Source: Tepidiforma sp. (GTDB lineage: Bacteria; Chloroflexota; Dehalococcoidia; Tepidiformales; Tepidiformaceae). From it: a DNA stretch of 64,000 bases. The notes under the pieces are model-generated. The model was not told where the DNA came from, searched no databases, and saw only the letters and a program-made list of their open reading frames with translations. The position numbers were made by a program, and so were the translations under genes. The DNA lies in contig BPIE01000001.1 of the NCBI GenBank assembly GCA_026003935.1, positions 372,001-436,000 on the forward strand, read 5' to 3'. Of the stretch, positions 24,997-34,259 are shown piece after piece. Numbering within the stretch: position 1 is the first letter of the stretch; each line of letters begins with the position of its first letter.

Positions 24997-25810
24997 TCTC
25001 GATGGTCGAGATGGTGACGGGCTCGATGGGCCGGTCGCCCTGGCCGACCTGAACTTTACCGATGGCCTCGACAACGTCCATGCCTGAGATGACTTCGCCG
25101 AACGGGTAAAACTTGTTCGCGCTGGGATTGTCGAAGTCGAGCGATGGGTTGTCTTTGAGGTTGATGAAGAACTGACTTCCGAATTGGGTTTGGCCGGAGA
25201 CCTTGGCCATGGCGATAGTGCCCTTTTTGTTCCGGAGCTCGTTCGGCTCATCCTGCGTCTGGTAGCCGGGGCCGCCCGTGCCGGTGCCGGTGGGGTCGCC
25301 ACCCTGGATGACGAAGTTGGAGACGACGCGATGGAAGGTCGTGTTGTCGAAATAGCCCTGCTTTGCGAGGAAAACGAAGCTGTTGACCGTGTTCGGGGCG
25401 GTATCTGCGAAGAGGCGGACCGTGAAGTCGCCTTTGCTGGTCTTGAAGGTGGCGGTGTACGTGTATTTTTCGGCGTCGATAACCTGTTCGGCCTTTTCGA
25501 ACTGCTTCGGCGCGGGAGTGGGGCTGCCGGTGGGCGAGGCATCGGCTGTGGCATCAGCGGTTGGGGTAGCGGTGGGCAGGGCGTCGGGGTTGCCCTGGCT
25601 GGTTCCGCCAGTGGTGAGGATAGCCGCGACAACCATGGCGACAGCGACCACGACGCCGACGAGCGCGAACCAGCGGACGTCGCCGAGGATGTTCATCGGG
25701 AATCCGGGCTTATAGATTTCCGAGGGGGAGGCGTGGCTCAGCTGGTACGTGCGGCGTCGCGAGGATTCCTGCCGCAGGTGGTGCAGCTCGCGTTTCTTGC
25801 GCTTGGGCAC
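24977..25810 (-). CDS. Membrane-anchored cyclophilin-type peptidyl-prolyl isomerase
   Basis: This is a 277-residue extracytoplasmic prolyl isomerase that helps secreted proteins fold. Residues 1-46 are cytosolic and basic, 47-66 form one membrane helix, and 68-100 are a Thr/Pro/Ser/Ala linker. A cyclophilin domain fills 110-277 with the motifs FHRVVSNFVIQGGDPTGTG and SQFFINL. The active-site Arg of FHRV is present. The GTG start has TGGAGT six nucleotides upstream. It is transcribed as a single gene, and its end overlaps the converging lipoprotein gene by 20 nt. Confidence 0.93.
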   Translation of the reverse strand: MPKRKKRELHHLRQESSRRRTYQLSHASPSEIYKPGFPMNILGDVRWFALVGVVVAVAMVVAAILTTGGTSQGNPDALPTATPTADATADASPTGSPTPAPKQFEKAEQVIDAEKYTYTATFKTSKGDFTVRLFADTAPNTVNSFVFLAKQGYFDNTTFHRVVSNFVIQGGDPTGTGTGGPGYQTQDEPNELRNKKGTIAMAKVSGQTQFGSQFFINLKDNPSLDFDNPSANKFYPFGEVISGMDVVEAIGKVQVGQGDRPIEPVTISTIEITETPK

Positions 25811-25917
25811 AGTGCGACTCCAGTAGACGGCTGCTGGGTGAATAGCCGGCTCCGGGCCAGTATACGAAGGGGTTGGATTGCGACCAAACCGCGGACAGGT
25901 GATGGGAAAGGGACCGT

Positions 25918-27465
25918 TCAGCTGCGGTAGCCGAGTCTTGCCAGTTCTTCCCGCGCGACCTCGCGGTCATCCCACGGCATGGCCTGGGAGCCGTACACGA
26001 TGGACTTCTCGTGGCCCTTCCCGGCAATGACCACGATGTCGCCGAAGCGAGCCATGCCAAGCGCTGTAGCGATGGCTTCGCGCCGGTCTTCGATTTCGAG
26101 GAAATCGGTGCCGCGCTGGCGCCCCGCGCTTTCGGCGTGGCGGCCGATCTCACGGACGATTTCGGAGGGGTCCTCGGAGCGGGGGTCTTCGTTGGTGAAG
26201 ATGGCGAAGTCCGCGCCCTCGGCGGCGGCACGGCCGACGCCGAAGCGGCGGCCCGGGTCGCGCTCGCCGGCGGCTCCGACGACGATGATGAGGCGCCCCT
26301 GGCAGACGTCACGGAGGACCTCGAGCACTTTGCGAACCGCATCCCCGGTGTGGGCGTAATCGACAATGACCTCGAACGGCTGGCCGGCCTGGATGCGCTC
26401 CATGCGGCCGGGGACGCCGGGGCACTCGCCAAGACCGCGAGCCACGGCCTGGAGGTCGGCGCCGACCGCGAGGGCGGCAGAGGCCGCTGCGAGGGCGTTC
26501 ATGACGTTGAACATCGCGGGCAGGCGGATGGTGCACTCGGCCATGCCCTGGGGAGCCACGATGCGGAAGGTGCTGCCATCGGGGCGGAGGATGATGTTGC
26601 GGGCCACGACGTCGGCATCGCGGGCTTCGAGGCCGAAGCGGGTCGGGGCGGCACCTGGGGCGTGATTGAGCATGTACTGTGCGCTCGGGTCGTCGGCGTT
26701 GACGACGGCGTGTTTGCCGATGCCCTTCTCGGCCGACTGCTCGAGGGCGGCGAACAGCCGAGCCTTGGCGTCGCGGTAGGCCTCAAACGTTTGATGAAAG
26801 TCGAGGTGGTCGCTGGTGATGTTGGTGAAGACGGCGATGTCGTACTCGACATGGTCGAGGCGGTGAAGGGCGAGGCCGTGGCTCGTGGACTCGACGATGG
26901 CGTAGTCGCAGTGGGCATCGGCCATCCGGCGGAGGAGGCGCTGGACTTCGGGAGCCTCGGGAGTTGTCATCCGGGCCGTGACGTGACCGGATTCCCCGGG
27001 GAGGTAGGTGTCGACGGTTCCGAGGCGACCGACTCGTGCACCGGCGGCCTCGAGGGCATAGGTGAGCAGGTGCGAGGTTGTCGTCTTGCCGTCGGTGCCG
27101 GTGATGCCGATGACGGCCAGTTCGCGCCCCGGGTGACCGTAGAACCAGGCCGAGGCCGCAGCGAGGGCAGGCCGGGCTGCCGGGACTTCGACGAGGGCGA
27201 GAGACTCAGGGAGCGGCGGCAGCTCGCGGTCCGCTTCGACGAGGGCAGCTGCGGCGCCGGCAGCGGCAACTTCGGCGAGGAAGCGGTGGCCGTCGACGGT
27301 GAAGCCGGGGATCGCAGCGAAGAGGCTGCCCGGGCCGACAAGGCGGGAGTCGTGATGGACGGCAGAAATCTCCGTCCCGGGGTCACCGCGAAGCAGACGG
27401 GCTCCGGGGAGCTCCTCGAGAAGGCCGCGGAGGGTGCGGGGGTTGGTTCGGGTTTCGAGCGTCAC
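25918..27465 (-). CDS. murE: UDP-N-acetylmuramoyl-tripeptide synthetase
   Basis: This is a 515-residue cytosolic ligase that adds the third amino acid to the peptidoglycan stem peptide. The ATP loop GITGTDGKTT is at 120-129. The segment FTNEDPRSEDP near residue 420 corresponds to the DNPR motif that selects meso-diaminopimelate; Asp-Pro-Arg is retained, so diaminopimelate is the likely substrate. The GTG at 27465 has no Shine-Dalgarno but a TACCAT box ends 7 nt before it, suggesting a leaderless message. No other mur gene is adjacent, which is unusual because murE normally sits in the dcw cluster. Confidence 0.95.
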   Translation of the reverse strand: MTLETRTNPRTLRGLLEELPGARLLRGDPGTEISAVHHDSRLVGPGSLFAAIPGFTVDGHRFLAEVAAAGAAAALVEADRELPPLPESLALVEVPAARPALAAASAWFYGHPGRELAVIGITGTDGKTTTSHLLTYALEAAGARVGRLGTVDTYLPGESGHVTARMTTPEAPEVQRLLRRMADAHCDYAIVESTSHGLALHRLDHVEYDIAVFTNITSDHLDFHQTFEAYRDAKARLFAALEQSAEKGIGKHAVVNADDPSAQYMLNHAPGAAPTRFGLEARDADVVARNIILRPDGSTFRIVAPQGMAECTIRLPAMFNVMNALAAASAALAVGADLQAVARGLGECPGVPGRMERIQAGQPFEVIVDYAHTGDAVRKVLEVLRDVCQGRLIIVVGAAGERDPGRRFGVGRAAAEGADFAIFTNEDPRSEDPSEIVREIGRHAESAGRQRGTDFLEIEDRREAIATALGMARFGDIVVIAGKGHEKSIVYGSQAMPWDDREVAREELARLGYRS

Positions 27466-27472
27466 GGGTTGG

Positions 27473-27478
27473 ATGGTA
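27473..27478 (-). promoter_or_regulatory. -10 box of murE (leaderless type)
   Basis: TACCAT ends 7 nt before the GTG start of murE. Transcription would begin at or beside the start codon. Confidence 0.5.
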
Positions 27479-27503
27479 GCCCGCCGGGGCCGCGGGTGTC
27501 GCG

Positions 27504-28070
27504 CTACTCGAGGGCGCGGAGAAGGTCGAGGAAGTTGCCGAGCATGCGGGCAGTGGCTCCCCAGATGAGGTCATCGCCGAATTGGTAGGCGTGGAAGACG
27601 TATTCGCGGCCGTTGATGATGCGCCGGTCAGGAACTTGGTTCCGGGGGTCGCGGAGGTGCGCGAGCGGGACCTCGAGGAGGTAGGCGACTTCATCGCTGC
27701 TGAACCGCCATGGGTAGGGGTAGCGGTCGAGCCAGCCGACGTACGGGGTGACGAGGAAGTTGGAGACGGTGACCATCTGGTCGAGCTCGCCGAGGACGTC
27801 GACGTGGTCGGGGTGGACGCCGATTTCCTCGTGGGTTTCGCGGAGGGCGGTGAACCGGGTGTCGGGGTCGCCGGGGTCCATGACGCCGCCTGGGAAGCTG
27901 ATTTGGCCCTTGTGGTCGCGGACGCGGTCGGTTCGCTTTTGGAAGATGATGTGGGGACCGGACGGGCGCTCGTGGAGGAGAAGGAGCACCCCGGCTGGCG
28001 GCAGCGGCGGGGCTGGTTCGTGGCGCGCCGGCTGGTACGCGGCGAGGATGCGGCGAACGTCTTCCCGCAT
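27504..28070 (-). CDS. CoA-pyrophosphatase-type Nudix hydrolase
   Basis: This is a 188-residue Nudix hydrolase. The segment RDHKGQISFPGG (51-62) is the extended motif of the NudL/Pcd group, which cleaves coenzyme A to 3',5'-ADP and phosphopantetheine. The Nudix box continues to RETHEEIG (77-84). The metal-binding glutamates of the box are present; the early Glu of the consensus is replaced by Asp (GGVMDPGD). It lies 5 nt after the DUF6285-like gene and 38 nt before murE. The substrate call is by subfamily motif only. Confidence 0.88.
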   Translation of the reverse strand: MREDVRRILAAYQPARHEPAPPLPPAGVLLLLHERPSGPHIIFQKRTDRVRDHKGQISFPGGVMDPGDPDTRFTALRETHEEIGVHPDHVDVLGELDQMVTVSNFLVTPYVGWLDRYPYPWRFSSDEVAYLLEVPLAHLRDPRNQVPDRRIINGREYVFHAYQFGDDLIWGATARMLGNFLDLLRALE

Positions 28071-28075
28071 GGCAG

Positions 28076-28519
28076 TCAGGGGCGCACGGAGAAGTGGCGG
28101 CCGCGGGTGGACTCGATGAGCTCGGCCCAGATGCGCTCTTCGAAGGCGCGGGCGGCTTCGCCGGGTGTGCGTTCGACGGCCGCGTGGAGCTCGATGAGGG
28201 CGGCGCGGAGGGTGTCGTTCTCGTGCTGGAGGTCGGCGATGCGCAGGGACGCGGCCGGCGGCGATGCAATGGCCTGTGTCACATCGGCCGGGACATGTTC
28301 GCCGAGGAGGTCCCGCCCCGCGGCGAGGAGCTCGCGCACGATGCGGTTTTCGGTGACGAGCCTGTCGGCGGCGCGGTCGAATTCTTCGGCGACCATCATG
28401 TTGAGCATGGCCGCGATGCCGACAAGCTGCTGCCCGAAGGGGGTAGGGATGGCGGGCAGGACCTCGCCGAGGAGGTTGGCTGCGACGCCCTGGAGAACGC
28501 GGGACGGAGTGGGGTTCAC
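28076..28519 (-). CDS. DUF6285-like helical protein next to a phosphotransferase
   Basis: This 147-residue, mostly helical protein has no catalytic motif. It begins at a GTG (28519) with GGAGG six nucleotides upstream, overlapping the stop of the phosphotransferase gene by 4 nt. Its form and its position beside an ACAD10/11-type phosphotransferase match the DUF6285 proteins, which recur in that context. I make this assignment from context and general resemblance, not from an alignment. A role as partner of the kinase is an inference. Confidence 0.65.
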   Translation of the reverse strand: MNPTPSRVLQGVAANLLGEVLPAIPTPFGQQLVGIAAMLNMMVAEEFDRAADRLVTENRIVRELLAAGRDLLGEHVPADVTQAIASPPAASLRIADLQHENDTLRAALIELHAAVERTPGEAARAFEERIWAELIESTRGRHFSVRP

Positions 28520-29535
28520 GGGAGCCTCCCCATGGTGCGGAGCAGGTATTGGTCCTGGGCGTTGATGAGCGAGTAAGCGACCAGCGGGAGAATGAGCTCG
28601 TTGGTGCGGCCTTCCTGGAAGGAGCGGGCGCCGGTGACCCAGATGCCCTGGCACTTTACGTGGCTGAACACTTCCCACCAGTGGAGCGCGGCGGGGTCGA
28701 CGCGGAGGCCGGAGTACCGCTCCCAATGCGCGATGGCGGTTTCGCGGTCGACGATGCCCCCGGGGCGCCCGTCCTTTGCCCAGTGCCACGATTGGTTGAA
28801 GGACCATGCGAGGTCTTCGAGAGGGTCGCCGAGGTGCGCCATTTCCCAGTCGACGATGCCGTAGATTCCCCCGTCCTCGCGGTAGAGGAAGTTGCCAACG
28901 CGGTAGTCGCCGTGGACCACGCTGATGCGCTGGGCGGGCGGCGGGGGGTTGGCGCGGAGCCAACGGATGGCCGCCTTCATGATGGGCTGGGGCTCCATCG
29001 CCTCCGTGTCGAGGACGCGTTCCCAGTGGTCGAGCTCGAGCTGCCAGGCGGACTCGGGCGTGGGGATGCGAGCCACTCGCTCGATAGGGGTACCGCGCCA
29101 GTCGAACGTGGCGATGGCGGCGAGGATGCGGTACATGTTCTCGGCGATGCGGGGCTGGACGGCGCTATATGGCGGCGCGATGATGCGGGCGGTCGCCCCT
29201 TCACAACCGAGGATACGGTCCATGATGAAGAACGGGCCGCCGAGGATGGAGGGGTCGTTTTCGAGCCAGCGCATGCGGGGGACGGGCACGTCGGTGCCCC
29301 AGAATGCCGAGTAGAAGGCGTACTCGGCCTCACGGTCGGTGTCGAGCAGGGATGCCGGGGGGTCTTTCCGCAGGACGAAGGGGGCGGCGTGATGCGCGCC
29401 GCCGGCGTCGGTCCATTCGGCATCGAACATCCAGGTCTCGCGTGAGGCGCCGCCCGGGATGCGGAGGAGATTGGTGACCCGGACTTCGGCCGCTTCGAGC
29501 CGGGGTGCGAGGTAACGTTCGAGTGCTTCGTTCAC
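28516..29535 (-). CDS. Phosphotransferase family protein (ACAD10/11-type kinase fold)
   Basis: This 339-residue protein has the aminoglycoside-phosphotransferase fold. The catalytic loop HGDYRVGNF is at 208-216 and the metal-binding DW motif IVDWEMAHLGDP at about 227-238. Related domains in acyl-CoA dehydrogenase family members 10 and 11 phosphorylate hydroxyacyl-CoAs. Given the CoA-related enzymes nearby, that activity is more plausible than antibiotic resistance. The GTG start has no obvious ribosome site. It lies 66 nt after hisB and may be read through from the his operon. Confidence 0.88.
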   Translation of the reverse strand: MNEALERYLAPRLEAAEVRVTNLLRIPGGASRETWMFDAEWTDAGGAHHAAPFVLRKDPPASLLDTDREAEYAFYSAFWGTDVPVPRMRWLENDPSILGGPFFIMDRILGCEGATARIIAPPYSAVQPRIAENMYRILAAIATFDWRGTPIERVARIPTPESAWQLELDHWERVLDTEAMEPQPIMKAAIRWLRANPPPPAQRISVVHGDYRVGNFLYREDGGIYGIVDWEMAHLGDPLEDLAWSFNQSWHWAKDGRPGGIVDRETAIAHWERYSGLRVDPAALHWWEVFSHVKCQGIWVTGARSFQEGRTNELILPLVAYSLINAQDQYLLRTMGRLP

Positions 29536-29601
29536 GGGGCGGGGGGAAGGTTACGTGCTGGGTGGGCAGTGTCAAGCGACGGGCTCTCCCGGCCCGCGGG
29601 G

Positions 29602-30219
29602 CTAGAGGGTGCCCTTGGTGCTCGGGATATCGCGGCCGCGGCGGGGGTCGAACCGGGTTGCTGCGTCGAGGGCGCGCGCCATTGCCTTGAAGGCCGCTTC
29701 GCACTTGTGGTGGTCGTTGGCACCGTAGAGGACCCGGAGATGGAGGTTGATCCTGGCGGCGAAGGCGAAGGACTCGAGGAAGTGGTCGAACAGGTCGGGC
29801 GGGAGGCCACCGAGCTCTCGGCCGAGCAGCTTGAGGTCGAGAACGGCGTAGGGCCGGCCGCTGAGGTCGACGACGGCGTGGGCGAGCGCCTCGTCGAGAG
29901 GCATGTAGGCCGACCCGGCGCGAACGAGGCCGGCCTTGTCGCCGACGGCTTTTGCGAGGGCTTCGCCGAGGCAGATGCCGACGTCCTCGACGGAGTGGTG
30001 CTGGTCGATCCAGAGGTCGCCTTCGCAGCGCAGGTCGAGGTCGAAGACACCGTGCTTCGCGATATGGGAGAGCATGTGGTCGAGGAATCCCACGCCGGTG
30101 CTGCAGGAGAATTTCCCGGAGCCGTCGAGGTTGAGGGTGACGTCGATGCTGGTCTCGGCGGTGCGGCGGGAGACGGTGGCGATGCGCGGCGCTGGGAGGT
30201 GCGATGTCGATTCGGTCAC
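29602..30219 (-). CDS. hisB: Imidazoleglycerol-phosphate dehydratase
   Basis: This 205-residue single-function HisB catalyses the sixth step of histidine synthesis with two manganese ions. The metal motifs FLDHMLSHIAKHG and DQHHSVEDVG, and a second DHH cluster (GANDHHKCEAAF) near the C-terminus, are all present. The GTG at 30219 overlaps the hisC stop (GTGA), so translation is coupled. There is no HisN phosphatase fusion, unlike the enterobacterial enzyme. It is the last his gene of this operon; hisA, hisF, hisH and hisI are not in the window. Confidence 0.97.
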   Translation of the reverse strand: MTESTSHLPAPRIATVSRRTAETSIDVTLNLDGSGKFSCSTGVGFLDHMLSHIAKHGVFDLDLRCEGDLWIDQHHSVEDVGICLGEALAKAVGDKAGLVRAGSAYMPLDEALAHAVVDLSGRPYAVLDLKLLGRELGGLPPDLFDHFLESFAFAARINLHLRVLYGANDHHKCEAAFKAMARALDAATRFDPRRGRDIPSTKGTL

Positions 30220-31295
30220 TGGGAGAGCTCCGTGAGGGCGTTGAGGAGGCGGTCGGTATCGGAGGGAAGGCCGGCACTGATGCGGATGCAGTTCCGGAGG
30301 TCGGGGCGGTCGTAGAAGCGGACGAGGATGCCGCGCGACCGGAGGGCGGCGGTCAGGTCCCGGGCGGAAAGGCCCCGGACTGCGGCGAGGACGAAATTCG
30401 CGACTGACGGGTAGGGTTCGATCCAGCCGAACCCCGCAAGGGACCGGGCGAGGCGGTCGCGCTCGGCGACGATGGCGGCGATATGCTCGGCGATCTCCGC
30501 GCGGTGCTCGATGGCAGCGATGGCGGCGGCCTCGGCCGCGGCATTGACGTTGTACGGCTGCTTGATGCGCATCATGTGGGCGGCCAGCTCGGACGTGGAG
30601 ATGCTGTATCCGACGCGCAGGCCCGCGAGCCCGGCCCACTTGCTGAAGGTGCGAAGAACGACGAGGTTGGGGTGGCTGGCGATGAGCGGGACAACCGTTT
30701 GCCCGCCGAATTCGATGTAGGCCTCGTCGACGACGACGATGGCATCGAGGGCAAGGAGGGCTTCGAGCTCGCTGAGGTTGAGCGGGTTGCCGGTGGGGTT
30801 GTTAGGGTGGGTCAGGAAGAGGAGGCGCGCGCCGGAATCCTGCACAGCGTGCCGAATTGCGACGACGTCAAGGTCGAAGTTTGGGCGCCGGGGCACTTCG
30901 ACTGGGCGTGCGCGCATGATGTTGGCGAGGAAGCGGTACATGCCGAAGGCGGGCGTTGGGATGACAACCGCGGGGGGTGCGACGAGGCGAATGATGATAT
31001 CGATGAGGTCGTCGGCGCCGGTGCCGGCGACCACCTGATCGGGTTCGACATTCGCGTAGGCGGCGATGGCCCGGCGGAGGCGGAGCTGGCCGGGGTCGGG
31101 GTAGATGTGCAGGGGAGCGCGCGCCGCTGCCTCGCGCACGGCGGGGTGCGGCCCGTAGGGATTTTCGTTGGCGTCGAGCTTGACGAGGAGTTCGACAGGC
31201 AGGCCGATCTCGGCCGCGAGGACGTCGTACGGTTTGACGGGCGTGTATTCCTCGAGGTCGTCGAGGTCGGGACGGAGCAGGCTGCGGAGAGGCAT
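30216..31295 (-). CDS. hisC: Histidinol-phosphate aminotransferase
   Basis: This 359-residue PLP enzyme of aminotransferase class II converts imidazole-acetol phosphate to histidinol phosphate. ANENPYG (42-48), HPNNPTG and the PLP lysine in RTFSKWAGLAGLRVGYS (Lys219) are present. The ATG at 31295 sits one nucleotide after the hisD stop. A start 11 codons earlier would overlap hisD by 32 nt and adds nothing conserved. Substrate specificity follows from operon context, since family members can also act on other aromatic 2-oxo acids. Confidence 0.95.
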   Translation of the reverse strand: MPLRSLLRPDLDDLEEYTPVKPYDVLAAEIGLPVELLVKLDANENPYGPHPAVREAAARAPLHIYPDPGQLRLRRAIAAYANVEPDQVVAGTGADDLIDIIIRLVAPPAVVIPTPAFGMYRFLANIMRARPVEVPRRPNFDLDVVAIRHAVQDSGARLLFLTHPNNPTGNPLNLSELEALLALDAIVVVDEAYIEFGGQTVVPLIASHPNLVVLRTFSKWAGLAGLRVGYSISTSELAAHMMRIKQPYNVNAAAEAAAIAAIEHRAEIAEHIAAIVAERDRLARSLAGFGWIEPYPSVANFVLAAVRGLSARDLTAALRSRGILVRFYDRPDLRNCIRISAGLPSDTDRLLNALTELSQ

Positions 31296-31296
31296 G

Positions 31297-32622
31297 TCAG
31301 CGGCCCTGGAGGCGGCGCTCGACGGCATGGGCGTGTCCGGTGAGGCCTTCGGCGCGGGCGATGATGGCTGCTGCGCGGTTGAGCTCTTCGGCTTCCTCGT
31401 CGGGGAGGTTGACGACGGCCATCTTTTTGAGGAAATCGTGGACGCCGAGGGGGCCGGACCAGCGCGCTGCTCCGCCGGTCGGCATGGTGTGGCTGGGGCC
31501 GGCGGTGTAGTCGCCGACCGCCTCTGGGGAGGCCTCGCCGAGAAACAGCCCGCCGCAGTTCCGGACCTTCATGGCGTAGGCGGTCGGGTTTTCGATGCAG
31601 AGGCAGAGGTGCTCGGGGGCGTAATCGTTGGCGAGCTGGATGGCGTGGTCGATGTCGTTGACGAGGATGCAGCCGCCGCGATTTTCGAGCGCGGCGCGGG
31701 CAATTTTTGCGCGCTCGAGGTTCCGGAGCTGGCGCTCGATGGCGGCGGCAACCTCTTCGGCGAGGTAGTGCGAAGGGGTGAGGAGGATGGGGCTCGCGAG
31801 GGGGTCGTGTTCGGCCTGGGCGATGAGGTCGGCAGCGACAAGCTCGGGATTGGCGCTCTCGTCGGCGATGATCATGGTTTCGGTGGGGCCGTAGATGCTG
31901 TCGATGCCAACGTCGCCAAAGACCTGCCGCTTGGCGATGGTCACGAAGAGGCCGCCGGGGCCGGCGATCTTGTCGACGCGGGGGATGGTTTCGGTGCCGT
32001 AGGCGAAAGCGGCGATGCCCTGGGCGCCTCCGGCCTTGAAGACCGCGTCGACGCCGGCGATGTCGGCGGCGACGAGCTTGACCGCGGGGACGGAGCCGTC
32101 GGGGAGGACGGGACTGGTGAGGTAGACCTCGTCGACGCCCGCGACGCGGGCCGGGATTGCGCACATGAGCACGGTGCTGGGGAGCGGAGCGCGGGTGCCG
32201 GGAACGTAGATGCCGGCGCGCTGGATGGGGCGCGTAATTTGCCCGAGACCCTGCTGCTGAAAGTCGATGGTAGCGCCGCGGAGCTGGGTTTCGTGGTAGC
32301 GCCGAATGCGCTCGGCGGCGAAGCGGAGGGCTTCGATAAGGTCAGCCGGGAGGGCGTCGTAGGCGGCGCGAATCTCGTCCTGCTGGACGCGGAGGTCGGG
32401 CGTGTGCGCCCCGTCGATAGCTGAGTTGTAGTAGCGGACAGCGTTGTCGCCGTCGTCGCGAACGTCGCGGATGATGCGGCGGACGACCTCGTCCGGAGTG
32501 AGCTCCTGCCCAAAGGTGCGGAAGGTGGTCTCCCGGATCTCCATGGGAAGCTCTTCGATTTCGAGGGGGCGGCGGGCAAGGAGCGTTCGGCGGCCCTCTT
32601 CAGCGTTGCGGATTATGCGCAT
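31297..32622 (-). CDS. hisD: Histidinol dehydrogenase
   Basis: This 441-residue zinc enzyme performs the last two oxidations to L-histidine with NAD. The signature region (GPTETMIIADESANPELVA) and the catalytic SHTMPTGGAARWSG segment with the conserved His are visible. The ending is RLQGR. It overlaps the end of the phospholipase-like gene upstream by 10 nt and is followed directly by hisC. Length is normal. Confidence 0.97.
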   Translation of the reverse strand: MRIIRNAEEGRRTLLARRPLEIEELPMEIRETTFRTFGQELTPDEVVRRIIRDVRDDGDNAVRYYNSAIDGAHTPDLRVQQDEIRAAYDALPADLIEALRFAAERIRRYHETQLRGATIDFQQQGLGQITRPIQRAGIYVPGTRAPLPSTVLMCAIPARVAGVDEVYLTSPVLPDGSVPAVKLVAADIAGVDAVFKAGGAQGIAAFAYGTETIPRVDKIAGPGGLFVTIAKRQVFGDVGIDSIYGPTETMIIADESANPELVAADLIAQAEHDPLASPILLTPSHYLAEEVAAAIERQLRNLERAKIARAALENRGGCILVNDIDHAIQLANDYAPEHLCLCIENPTAYAMKVRNCGGLFLGEASPEAVGDYTAGPSHTMPTGGAARWSGPLGVHDFLKKMAVVNLPDEEAEELNRAAAIIARAEGLTGHAHAVERRLQGR

Positions 32623-33371
32623 CCCAGGTACCTCTCGACGGCGGAGCGGGCCGATTCGGTCGCTCGCTGGAGGAACGCGTCGACCTCGGCGTCGGTGATG
32701 TGGGCGATTGTCTCATCGAGGAGTTCGGGGAGCGAGTCGAGGAAGCTGTCGAGGGTTTCGCCTGGTTCGAGCCCGGCGTAGCGGAGATGGTTGGCGATCA
32801 TGGCGCGTGCGCGGTCCCAGTCGAGGTTGCGGGCGGCTACGTCGATCGAAACCTGGCGCCAGCGTTCGAGGGTCGGCGCGTCGATGAAGCCGGTCTCGAT
32901 GTCTTCGACGGTGCACGCGAGAGCGTTGCAGATGGCCGCCTTGAGCTCGGGGTCGGAGCCGTAGCGCCGATCGAGGTCGAACTGGAGGAGGCGGTCCATG
33001 ACATTGGCACGCATGGCTCCCCCGAGGTGGTCGTGACGGAGGAAGTAGGGACGATAGACGCCGGTGATGTACTGCTCGTCGAGGACGAGGTGCGAGATGT
33101 AGCCGGCGGCCCATGCGCGGGTGGACGGATTGAGCTTCTCGGGCGCGGCGAGGCGGCCGTACGCGGACAGGAACGCGGCGACGGAGTCCTGGTGGTTGTG
33201 TTCGTTCAGGTCGAAGAAGTGGGTACTGTAGCGGTCCTGCCGGGTGATGACGCGGATATCGGGGGAGGTAGCACCGAGGAGGTAGGCGCCGGAGGTCGCG
33301 GGTATCTCGTCGCGGCCGAGGTCGAGCGCGACCTGGCGTGCGACCACCATGTGGAGGGTGATGGGGGGCAT
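32613..33371 (-). CDS. Zinc-dependent phospholipase C-like protein inside the his operon
   Basis: This 252-residue protein resembles the zinc-dependent phospholipase C/S1-P1 nuclease-like family (PF00882). It opens MPPITLHMVVARQVA with an early His, followed by GAYLLGATSPDIRV, a FFDLNEHNHQDS segment and GYISHLVLDEQY, which supply the expected His and Asp metal ligands. There is no signal peptide, so it is probably cytosolic. It sits between hisG and hisD and overlaps hisD by 10 nt, although nothing in the family relates to histidine synthesis. The substrate is unknown. Confidence 0.8.
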   Translation of the reverse strand: MPPITLHMVVARQVALDLGRDEIPATSGAYLLGATSPDIRVITRQDRYSTHFFDLNEHNHQDSVAAFLSAYGRLAAPEKLNPSTRAWAAGYISHLVLDEQYITGVYRPYFLRHDHLGGAMRANVMDRLLQFDLDRRYGSDPELKAAICNALACTVEDIETGFIDAPTLERWRQVSIDVAARNLDWDRARAMIANHLRYAGLEPGETLDSFLDSLPELLDETIAHITDAEVDAFLQRATESARSAVERYLGCA

Positions 33372-33416
33372 GGCTTCATAGTAGCGAACCGGGGAGCCGG
33401 GTTAACCGATTTACGG

Positions 33417-34259
33417 TCAGATGCGCGCGCTTTCGATGTTGGTGAGGAGGATGCCCCGGCAGCCGATGGTCGAGAGTTCGTCCATGATGCGGTGGGCCTC
33501 TTTGCGGCGGACCATAGCCTTCACGGAGTACCAGCCCTCGCGCTGCAGCTGGGTGATGGTGGGGGACTCGAGGCCGGGGGTGATTTCGCAGGCGCGCTGG
33601 AGGATGGTCCCGGGGCAGTCGTACTCGACCATCATGTAATCGAGAGCGACGAGGCGGCCTTCGATGCGGCTGCGAAGGACGCGGACGGGGCCGTGCTCGG
33701 CGCGGTCGGGATGGGCGTACAAAGCGGCGTTGGATACGAACAGCGGTTCGCCAACGATCCGCAGGCCTGCCTGCCGCAGGGTAGTGCCGGTGTCGACGAC
33801 GTCGACGACAGCCTCGGCGATGCCGAGGGCGACGGAGATTTCCACGGCGCCTTCGAGCTGGATGAGGCGGAGGTCCCGACCGCTGAAGTAGTTTCGGACA
33901 ATGTTTGGGAAGGAGGTCGCAATGCGGAGGTTTGCGATGTCGTCGAGGGAGGTGGCGGGGGAGGCTGCTGGCACGGCAGCGCAGAGCCGGGAGTCGCCGT
34001 AGTTGAGGTCGAGGAGGAGCTCGGGATGGTGGCCGCGCTCGGCTGCGAGGTCTTTGCCAGTGATTCCTGCATCGAGGATGCCGTTGGCAACGTAGACAGG
34101 AATGTCGCCGGGGCGAAGGAAGTAGAATTCGACGTCGTTTTCGGGGTCGAAGGAGGAGAGCTGGCTCCCGCTCTTGCCGACCCGGTAACCGCAGGAGGCG
34201 AGGAGGTCAAGCGTTGGCTGGAAGAGGACGCCTTTGTTTGGAAGAGCTACTTTGATCAC
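33417..34259 (-). CDS. hisG: ATP phosphoribosyltransferase (long form)
   Basis: This 280-residue HisG commits ATP and PRPP to histidine synthesis. It begins MIKVALPNKGVLFQPTLDLL, contains VYVANGILDAGITGKDL and the PRPP-loop region DVVDTGTTLRQAGL. It keeps the C-terminal regulatory domain (about 215-280) that binds histidine as feedback inhibitor. As a long-form enzyme it should not need HisZ. Its ATG overlaps the hisE stop (ATGA). Confidence 0.96.
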   Translation of the reverse strand: MIKVALPNKGVLFQPTLDLLASCGYRVGKSGSQLSSFDPENDVEFYFLRPGDIPVYVANGILDAGITGKDLAAERGHHPELLLDLNYGDSRLCAAVPAASPATSLDDIANLRIATSFPNIVRNYFSGRDLRLIQLEGAVEISVALGIAEAVVDVVDTGTTLRQAGLRIVGEPLFVSNAALYAHPDRAEHGPVRVLRSRIEGRLVALDYMMVEYDCPGTILQRACEITPGLESPTITQLQREGWYSVKAMVRRKEAHRIMDELSTIGCRGILLTNIESARI

